From assembly GCA_026770585.1 (NCBI GenBank), contig MU647151.1:62160-72299 (forward strand): a stretch of DNA of 10,140 nt, given 5' to 3'. The stretch comes from Baffinella frigidus (Eukaryota; Cryptophyceae; Cryptomonadales; Baffinellaceae). Both the position numbers and the translations under genes were made by a program. Shown piece after piece: positions 9,177 to 10,140 of the stretch (position 1 is the stretch's first letter; the number at the start of each line of letters is the position of its first letter). Below the pieces are notes generated by a model. The model was not told where the DNA came from. It did no database searches and was given only the letters and a program-made list of their open reading frames with translations.

Positions 9177-10012
9177 GCTGGCCCACGAACAAGAGACGAA
9201 AGTCGAGGTTGGATAAGGCCTCCGCAGGAGGGGTTACAGCGTGGCCATCTTCTCTTGAATGAACCTTTGGGACCTTTAGGATTTAGATTGACGAATTCTC
9301 TAGATAGCCGGACACCGACCACTTCTGCGGGAGAAACTCAGCTGACCATCCACACAGCGGCCCAGAGAGATTGATCATTTATTGCCAAACAAGCAGCGTC
9401 AGCGCCGCACATGCTACGCATTGTGCCACTTAGGGCACCCCGTGTCGGCCGCTCATACCAGCATTTTGCAGATGAGTTCTAAGTCCACCTCCTACCAGTC
9501 TGCGGGAGAAACTCAGCAAACCATCCAAAGAGTGGCCCACAGAGGGTATCCTTCGCAACGTCTTTTCTAACTTCGTTTCTTCCTGAACAACATGTGGTTC
9601 CTTATGTCAACTTAATGCGTTGTTTCCTAAGTCAACTTACGCCACTTAATGCGTGGTTTCTTAAGTCAACTTACGTCTTCTTAAGTCAACTTACGTCTTC
9701 TTAAGTCAACTTACGCCTTCCGCGGATCAGGCACGGCGAATTCGCGTGCTGGGGTCAGAATCCATCTGGAAAATGCTGGTATGAGCGGCCGACACGGGGT
9801 ACAGCGAGTGGCGCAATGCGTAGCATGTGCGGCGCTGACACGCTAGTCTGGTTGTTTGGCAATAAATTATCAATCTCTCATTTCTAACGTCTTCTATCCC
9901 TGAACAAGATGTGTTTCCTTATGTCGACTTAATGCGTGGTTTCGTAAGTCAAGTGACACCCTCGCGGAGCAGGCACGGCGAATTCGCGTGCTTCTTCCAC
10001 GACGACAACCAG
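136..10012 (+). CDS. Split gene: S1 (trypsin-like) protease homologue with Cys-rich tail, partial at both ends
   Basis: Fourteen candidate exons (136-260, 619-824, 1428-1464, 2120-2235, 3024-3402, 3903-3959, 4143-4206, 4674-4799, 6081-6150, 7540-7599, 8035-8211, 8274-8363, 8926-8981, 9973-10012) join into one open frame of roughly 530 codons. Every junction is GT-AG and phase-compatible (1,0,1,0,1,1,2,2,0,0,0,0,2). The first five give an S1-like domain; the rest give a Cys-rich tail I do not recognise. No start codon, signal peptide or stop codon is visible, so both ends lie outside the window. The catalytic triad positions are Ser, Ala and Leu instead of His, Asp and Ser, so a proteolytic role is unlikely; a binding or regulatory role is inference from known inactive S1 homologues. 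The exons are GC-rich while the introns are full of repeats. The model was traced by eye. The S1 core is the firmest part; exons 1, 9 and 10 are the weakest. A decayed pseudogene is possible, but the frame stays open. Confidence 0.6.
366..494 (+). repeat. X element, copy 1
   Basis: The ~130-bp dispersed unit runs from GTAGGAGGTG through GAATCCATCCGGAAAATG, GCGGCCGACACGGGGTAC and AATGCGTAGCATGTGCGG to TTATCAATCTC. Imperfect 11-bp flanks (CAACGCGCAAG and CAACACGCACG) may be a target duplication. No family recognised and no coding potential. Confidence 0.85.
619..824 (+). CDS. Candidate exon 2: N-terminal half of S1 domain, His57 replaced by Ser
   Basis: The frame begins V-L-C-H-G-A-L-I-D, then W-V-V-T-A-A-S-C. 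In S1 proteases the Cys42-Cys58 pair is 16 residues apart with His57 just before Cys58. The spacing here is exactly 16 and the residue before the second Cys is Ser. The exon ends F-D-V-A-E-V-L-P, a usual strand before the 'HP.Y' region. The donor GTGGCC (825) is four bases before the 126-bp inverted-repeat element at 829. The start is uncertain: AG at 617-618 fits the phase of exon 1, but the frame is open back to 573 and gives an alternative N-terminus containing T-P-M-W-A-V-L. An AAAGTGGAC direct repeat (552, 571) sits at that alternative start. Confidence 0.65.
829..954 (-). mobile_element. 126-bp inverted-repeat element (MITE-like), copy 1
   Basis: Its length is exactly that of the copies at 5051 and 7807. 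The left end CCACGCCACATT matches the terminal repeat; the right end ACTCTGGCACCA has drifted. Internal CAGTGGTTTTCAAAAGT is shared with copy 3. It has no coding capacity. It lies at the 5' end of intron 2, four bases after the donor. Confidence 0.7.
1098..1149 (+). repeat. 26-bp perfect tandem duplication
   Basis: Two exact 26-bp units containing CTCTTCAAGTCCCTGTCAAC lie at 1098-1123 and 1124-1149, in pyrimidine-rich DNA in intron 2. Confidence 0.95.
1200..1420 (+). repeat. Interstitial telomere-like region
   Basis: Units of CCCCTAA, CCCTAAA and CCCGAAA, most regular at 1250-1306, decay into CCCCAAAC-type sequence up to exon 3. It forms the 3' part of intron 2. Confidence 0.85.
1428..1464 (+). 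CDS. Candidate exon 3: 37-nt exon of the S1 domain
   Basis: The exon reads V-R-A-D-P-A-V-Y-V-G-A-P plus one base, between acceptor AAATCAG (ending 1427) and donor GTAACA (1465). Its position and sequence fit the loop that in S1 proteases carries 'HP.Y' before the Asp102 strand. It takes phase 0 from exon 2 and delivers phase 1 to exon 4 (G plus GC makes Gly). It is too short to stand alone; the support is the double phase match and the family order. Confidence 0.5.
1737..1866. repeat. Y element, inverted pair of pieces
   Basis: Reversed 22-bp-type units (1737-1793) face a forward unit plus part of the Y body (1812-1866, ending ACTCATGAAGGTATC). It is truncated where the exon 4 start copies begin. 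Confidence 0.75.
1870..2162 (+). repeat. Four copies of the exon 4 acceptor and start
   Basis: CTGAACAGGCGC occurs at 1870, 1897, 2017 and 2112. The second copy continues with CTCTCGATGGGAAGAG, matching exon 4 about 20 bases in, apart from a short deletion. The last copy is the exon itself. Confidence 0.85.
2120..2235 (+). CDS. Candidate exon 4: S1 strand with Asp102 replaced by Ala
   Basis: The acceptor is CTGAACAG (ending 2119) and the donor is GTCAAA (2236). The frame reads A-L-S-L-V-R-L-D-G-K, then A-R-P-I-A-L, then L-L-N-S-C-G-A-T. The family pattern is D-I-A-L-L-R-L followed by a 'PI.L' element, so the first residue, Ala, sits where catalytic Asp102 is expected. The next frame is closed soon after the donor (TGA at 2248). 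Three partial copies of this exon's start lie upstream at 1870-1895, 1897-1936 and 2017-2031; the second continues well into exon sequence. Confidence 0.65.
2320..2415 (-). mobile_element. ~150-bp inverted-repeat element, truncated copy
   Basis: A reversed copy of the 8399 element. It contains GGCCTAATTAAATTTACTAT, ACCTCCTATTGAAAAC and ends AGTTATCTTCCGAGATGAAT. The other terminal repeat is missing. Confidence 0.75.
2500..2610 (+). repeat. Y element with one 22-bp unit
   Basis: One GAGCCTCGGTCGGACAGG unit is followed by the Y body: ATGGTTGACT, GAAGGTATCTTAGATCTCGC, GGCGCGGCCTCTCTCCTCC. No coding role is evident. Confidence 0.8.
2633..2672 (+). repeat. 20-bp tandem duplication
   Basis: AAGCAC-N-CGTGGTCTGTGCA occurs twice head to tail with one difference, in intron 4 between two Y elements. 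Confidence 0.85.
2820..2976 (+). repeat. Y element with three 22-bp units
   Basis: Units lie at 2820-2841, 2842-2863 and 2864-2885, identical except one base, then a partial unit runs into the Y body ending near CAAGCGGGGTCT. It lies shortly before exon 5. Confidence 0.85.
3024..3402 (+). CDS. Candidate exon 5: C-terminal half of S1 domain, Ser195 replaced by Leu
   Basis: A pyrimidine-rich acceptor, CTCCCCTTGCAG, precedes a 379-nt exon ending at donor GTAACC (3403). It opens with a Thr/Ser/Asn-rich linker holding several N-x-S/T sites, then C-A-N-N-A-R-L-L-C-G-A. The segment A-V-A-M-L-G-A-P-L-V aligns with the family's C-x-G-D-S-G-G-P-L-V, so Asp194 becomes Met and Ser195 becomes Leu. It is followed by M-L-V-G-V-V-S, the usual next strand, and ends A-R-A-W-I-L-A-A-S, the usual C-terminal helix. 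A 15-nt tandem repeat inserts V-S-D-T-P units before the last strand. This is the clearest coding exon in the window. Confidence 0.75.
3414..3480. repeat. Foldback-related fragment
   Basis: CTACCTTATCCGTAGGA, CCCTACGGATTGCC and CTACCGTAGGGTCC echo the foldback arms in scrambled, shortened form. A similar CTTATCCGTAGGAGCCC lies at 5547-5563. Confidence 0.5.
3612..3745 (-). repeat. Y element with five 22-bp units
   Basis: Five exactly spaced 22-bp units (3636-3657 to 3724-3745) differ only at one C/T position. The Y body is cut down to a few bases (TTTGTCAACCGC). Confidence 0.9.
3766..3872. mobile_element. Foldback element, second copy (one arm shortened)
   Basis: The arms TACGGTAGGCCGTAGGG and CCCTACGGCCTACCGCAGGC surround a loop that matches the reverse complement of the loop at 5353-5390. 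The right end CTACCCGGTTTTCAGT matches the left end of the 5302 copy. It is flanked by TTTTGCGCAGGC at 3754-3765 and 3893-3904. Confidence 0.8.
3903..3959 (+). CDS. Candidate exon 6: short exon after the S1 domain
   Basis: The acceptor is TTTTGCGCAG (ending 3902) and the donor is GTGCGA (3960). The frame completed by the last base of exon 5 reads M-G-R-I-P-P-R-K-L-L-L-F-I-D-Q-L-P-K. It is in phase 1 at both ends and fits both neighbours. The same 12 bases of acceptor plus exon start also occur at 3754-3765, so the pair flanks the foldback element. No family recognised. Confidence 0.55.
4143..4206 (+). CDS. Candidate exon 7: short exon of the tail
   Basis: The exon lies between AACCGCAG (ending 4142) and a strong donor, GTGAGC (4207). 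It reads K-E-V-K-V-F-S-G-A-S, then M-I-A-D-S-G-V-V-I-D, an alternating pattern typical of beta strands. It enters in phase 1 and leaves in phase 2. Joined to exon 6, the segment F-I-D-Q-L-P-K-G-K-E-V-K-V-F reads as one continuous domain. No family recognised. Confidence 0.6.
4302..4325 (+). repeat. Dispersed 23-bp repeat
   Basis: A 23-bp stretch containing CTTGTGGCAACAGTTGGGGG occurs here and at 5928-5950, just before the exon 9 start copy at 5938-5991. Confidence 0.8.
4361..4699 (+). repeat. Repeated exon 8 starts with CT tracts
   Basis: CAGGCTGTGCCTCG-type sequence followed by a CCACGA stretch occurs at 4391-4426, 4556-4600 and, as the exon, 4664-4699. A shorter piece, GAGGCAGGCTGTG, is at 4361. 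The first two copies continue with GTGTCAGTCAACAT and a (CT)n tract (4449-4466, 4615-4648), so the duplicated unit is about 100-170 bp. The tracts form the pyrimidine-rich DNA before the real acceptor. Confidence 0.85.
4674..4799 (+). CDS. Candidate exon 8: tail exon with G-E-F-W Cys motif
   Basis: The acceptor GACCGCAG (ending 4673) follows a long CT-rich tract and the donor is GTTATG (4800). The frame reads Q-C-L-G-Q-E-L-H-D-A-G, then T-I-T-L-G-D-T-P-G-I-A-G, then A-C-L-N-A-G-E-F-W-H-D-G. It enters and leaves in phase 2. The C-x-x-x-G-E-F-x-x-D motif resembles H-G-E-F-A-C-F-F-H-D-D in exon 14, so the tail may hold related modules. Copies of its start lie upstream at 4391-4426 and 4556-4620. 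Confidence 0.6.
4905..5015 (-). repeat. Y element, reversed, single unit
   Basis: This carries the Y body (AGGAGAGAGGCCGCGCC, GAGCGAGATCTAAGATACC, GGTCAACCATCG) followed by one unit. It matches the 2500 copy most closely. Confidence 0.8.
5051..5176 (+). mobile_element. 126-bp inverted-repeat element, copy 2
   Basis: The ends CCACGCCAGA and TCTGGCGTGG are perfect inverted repeats. The inside matches the reverse complement of 7807-7932, including a TTGACTTTT core. Both flanks read TG next to the ends, which could be a 2-bp target duplication or part of the element. The small size and lack of an ORF mean it would depend on a transposase from elsewhere. Confidence 0.8.
5302..5440. mobile_element. 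Foldback element with perfect 44-bp arms
   Basis: Bases 5309-5352 and 5391-5434 are perfect reverse complements, built around GGCCTACCGTAGGC motifs, with a 38-bp loop. The outer ends are ACTGAAAACC on the left and a diverged GGGGTTTAGG on the right. Confidence 0.9.
5627..5662. repeat. Perfect 36-bp palindrome
   Basis: AGCATCAACTCATGTAGC is followed directly by its reverse complement, with no loop. It lies inside intron 8, next to the 32-bp direct repeats. It is long and exact enough to extrude as a cruciform or hairpin. Confidence 0.95.
5703..5738 (-). repeat. Y unit between 32-bp direct repeats
   Basis: A single reversed 22-bp unit with short flanks. It lies between exact 32-bp direct repeats, each containing TTGTACGGGTATCGCTAG (5659-5690 and 5753-5784). 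Confidence 0.8.
6081..6150 (+). CDS. Candidate exon 9 (weak)
   Basis: The acceptor is TCAACAG (ending 6080) and the donor is GTGGTC (6151). The frame reads T-A-P-G-R-C-K-A-H-W-R-T-A-R-P-F, then A-A-R-L-P-P-K. It is phase 2 in and phase 0 out, which fits exons 8 and 10. A partial copy of its start lies upstream (5938-5991) and a shorter one downstream (6474-6494). Alternatives are an exon starting at 5902 (C-V-A-G-Y-W-P-A-G-P-C frame) or a 15-nt exon at 6479-6493. Confidence 0.35.
6497..6656 (-). repeat. Y element with three 22-bp units, reversed
   Basis: The Y body (GGCCCCGCTTGGGAAGAGAG to TTAGTCAACC) is followed by units at 6590-6611, 6612-6633 and 6634-6655. Confidence 0.85.
6695..6840 (+). 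mobile_element. ~150-bp inverted-repeat element, copy 2
   Basis: The ends CTCATTTCGGAAGATAAC and GTCATCTTTCGAGATGAG are imperfect inverted repeats; the inside matches 8399-8548. TGTGCTAATC occurs just outside both ends (6686-6695 and 6844-6853), a possible 9-10 bp target duplication. The right flank is the X copy starting at 6845. Confidence 0.75.
6845..7065. repeat. Head-to-head X copies 2 and 3 (long inverted repeat)
   Basis: A partial reversed X copy (6845-6918) and a nearly full forward copy (6937-7065) face each other across an 18-bp spacer. The arms of about 74 bp pair with roughly ten mismatches and would form a long hairpin. Confidence 0.85.
7186..7338 (-). repeat. X element, copy 4, with 11-bp target duplication
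   Basis: A reversed X copy. It is flanked by ATCCTTTTCAG (7175-7185) and ATCCTTATCAG (7339-7349), 10 of 11 identical, the best evidence that X inserts as a unit. Inside, ACATGCTACGC is repeated three times in tandem (7231-7263), where other copies have it once. Confidence 0.85.
7357..7509 (-). repeat. X elements, copies 5 and 6 (partial, tandem)
   Basis: Two shortened reversed copies, about 7357-7443 and 7454-7509, both contain CCGTGTCGGCCGCTC. Together with the DNA up to 7534 they lie between two copies of the exon 10 acceptor. Confidence 0.8.
7540..7599 (+). CDS. Candidate exon 10: short Cys-containing exon
   Basis: The acceptor is CCAATCAG (ending 7539). The frame reads V-G-C-E-E-N-F-A-Q-Q-G, then D-A-A-A-C-T, up to donor GTCCCG (7600). 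Phase is 0 at both ends. The frame stays open past the donor into telomere-like DNA, so the end could be later. The acceptor plus eight exon bases is repeated at 7345-7357, with X-element pieces between the two. Confidence 0.4.
7641..7695 (+). repeat. (CCCTAAA)n interstitial telomeric array
   Basis: About eight nearly perfect units of the plant/algal-type telomere repeat, with one G variant, start 41 bases after the exon 10 donor. A four-unit trace also occurs at 4113-4136, next to exon 7. Confidence 0.9.
7807..7932 (-). mobile_element. 126-bp inverted-repeat element, copy 3
   Basis: The ends CCACACCAGAGT and ACTCTGGCGTGG form 12-bp inverted repeats with one mismatch. The dinucleotide next to both ends is CA, the complement of the TG at copy 2, which is in the opposite orientation. 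Its right end abuts a Y element that begins at about 7931. Confidence 0.8.
7931..8016 (-). repeat. Y element, truncated, reversed
   Basis: The body fragment (GCCCACACACAAGCGAGACC, AAAGATACCTTGATTAGTC) and one diverged unit end about 20 bases before exon 11. The left part is missing where the 126-bp element ends. Confidence 0.75.
8035..8211 (+). CDS. Candidate exon 11: Cys-rich tail exon with SEHSP repeat
   Basis: The acceptor is GACGCAG (ending 8034) and the donor is GTTGCC (8212). The 59 codons include G-C-E-Y-R-P-K-A-N-G-T, two 5-residue S-E-H-S-P units from an exact 15-nt tandem repeat (8095-8124), then K-C-S-D-P-A-C-R-L-E-L-S-W-K-E-I. Composition is strongly protein-like. Phase is 0 at both ends. 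An alternative acceptor at 8019-8020 would add a few residues. No family recognised. Confidence 0.6.
8274..8363 (+). CDS. Candidate exon 12: tail exon after a 63-nt intron
   Basis: Thirty codons, D-L-T-A-P-R-C-W-A-Q-V-R-Q-G-G, then K-K-A-L-V-A-G-K-D-Y-Q, lie between acceptor CCTCAAG (ending 8273) and donor GTCTGT (8364). Phase is 0 at both ends. The preceding intron is only 63 nt, pyrimidine-rich and free of repeats, unlike all the others. The 5' edge could instead be at 8260. Confidence 0.5.
8399..8548 (+). mobile_element. ~150-bp inverted-repeat element, copy 3 (most intact)
   Basis: ATTTCATCTCGAAAGATA (8399-8416) and its exact reverse complement (8531-8548) bound an AT-rich interior with TTTAATTAGGCCTCC and AGGAGGTTG. 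It is non-coding and lies within intron 12, 35 bases after the exon 12 donor. Confidence 0.85.
8549..8925 (+). other. Intron 12, part without recognised elements
   Basis: Unique-looking sequence with CACTAGGGTT twice (8626-8635 and 8647-8656). A 70-codon frame from 8694 ends at 8906; it lacks repeats and reads M-D-K-I-L-V-Q-M-V-E-M-D-Y near its end, but has no splice or family support. Confidence 0.3.
8926..8981 (+). CDS. Candidate exon 13: short tail exon
   Basis: The acceptor is CTGAGCAG (ending 8925) and the donor is GTCCGC (8982). The frame reads I-W-A-C-I-R-D-W-D-V-V-A-Q-Q-K-C-S-V. It is phase 0 in and phase 2 out, which links exon 12 to exon 14 exactly. Both Cys residues continue the Cys-rich character of the tail. 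Confidence 0.5.
9124..9178 (+). repeat. (CT)n(CA)n compound microsatellite
   Basis: CT dinucleotides with a few CC breaks (9124-9156) run into eleven or so CA units (to 9177). It lies in intron 13, far from the next acceptor. Confidence 0.95.
9324..9544 (-). repeat. X element, copy 7, between ~46-bp direct repeats
   Basis: A reversed X copy (about 9367-9496) lies between two copies of a sequence starting TCTGCGGGAGAAACTCAGC (9324-9370 and 9499-9544). The direct repeats are long for a normal target site duplication. Confidence 0.8.
9563..10010 (+). repeat. X element, copy 8, within a >100-bp imperfect duplication
   Basis: A forward X copy (9754-9877) separates two related blocks, 9563-9750 and 9880-10010. 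Both hold TTTCTAAC or TTCTAAC, a CTGAACAA motif, AATGCGTGGTTTC and AAGTCAA stretches, and both end with the exon 14 acceptor and start. The first block has expanded: a 20-bp unit, TTAAGTCAACTTACGTCTTC, occurs at 9661, 9681 and 9701 with two changes in the last. Confidence 0.8.
9973..10012 (+). CDS. Candidate exon 14: last exon in the window
   Basis: The acceptor is GCGGAGCAG (ending 9972). The frame reads H-G-E-F-A-C-F-F-H-D-D-N-Q up to donor GTGCCG (10013). It enters in phase 2 and leaves in phase 0. The 30 bases around its start are repeated at 9721-9750, with one X element between the copies. The gene presumably continues beyond 10140. Confidence 0.45.
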
Positions 10013-10020
10013 GTGCCGTG

Positions 10021-10140
10021 CCAAACCAAACCAAACCAAACCAAGAAACACTAAACCCGAAACCCGAAACCCGAAACCCGAAACCCGAAACCCGAAACCC
10101 GAAACTCGAAACTCGAAACCTGAAACCCGAAACCCGAAAC
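10021..10140 (+). repeat. (CCAAA)n and (CCCGAAA)n arrays
   Basis: Four CCAAA units (10021-10040) are followed from about 10052 by a dozen CCCGAAA heptamers running off the window. It starts eight bases after the exon 14 donor. Confidence 0.9.

Noticed and set aside
8776-9192. 138-codon reverse frame
   Set aside because: Its start runs through the CT/CA microsatellite and the rest shows no conserved pattern.

Overview
The window looks like nuclear DNA of a eukaryote with large, repeat-filled introns. Arrays of the plant/algal-type telomere heptamer (CCCTAAA)n and its variants (CCCTACA, CCCGAAA, CCCCTAA) occur at four or more places. Short inverted-repeat elements are everywhere, no bacterial-style gene or operon is visible, and GC-rich protein-like stretches are bounded by GT...AG signals. 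A green alga or another photosynthetic protist with TTTAGGG telomeres fits best. I cannot name the species.

The only gene I can support is on the + strand and appears to run through the whole window, open at both ends. I traced 14 candidate exons (136-10012), 37 to about 379 nt long. All boundaries use GT-AG, and the reading-frame phase agrees at every one of the 13 junctions. The first five exons together resemble a chymotrypsin/trypsin (S1) domain: C-H-G-A-L-I ... W-V-V-T-A-A-S-C, then A-L-S-L-V-R-L, then L-G-A-P-L-V ... L-V-G-V-V-S and a terminal A-R-A-W-I. The positions of His57, Asp102 and Ser195 are occupied by Ser, Ala and Leu, so this reads as a protease homologue without its triad. 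The remaining nine exons encode a cysteine-rich tail that I do not recognise.

The introns carry at least six repeat families. (1) A 126-bp element with CCACGCCAGA-type terminal inverted repeats, in three copies of equal length. (2) A ~130-bp element (here 'X') in eight full or partial copies. (3) A ~90-bp element ('Y') with a variable number of 22-bp units at one end, in eight places. (4) A ~150-bp element with terminal repeats around ATCTCGAAAGATA, in three copies. (5) A foldback element with perfect 44-bp arms. (6) Telomere-like arrays and CT/CA microsatellites. Layout by intron: 261-618 X; 825-1427 126-bp element, 26-bp tandem repeat, telomere-like DNA; 1465-2119 inverted Y pieces and copies of the next exon start; 2236-3023 150-bp element and two Y; 3403-3902 five-unit Y and foldback; 4207-4673 duplicated exon starts with CT tracts; 4800-6080 Y, 126-bp element, foldback, palindrome; 6151-7539 Y, 150-bp element, X cluster; 7600-8034 telomere-like DNA, 126-bp element, Y; 8364-8925 150-bp element; 8982-9972 CT/CA tract, X copies, tandem repeats.

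The most unusual signal is that seven of the 14 exons are preceded, inside the upstream intron, by one or more partial copies of their own acceptor and first coding bases. In several cases the copy and the real exon start flank a transposon-like insertion. This suggests that introns here have grown by insertion or duplication exactly at 3' splice sites.
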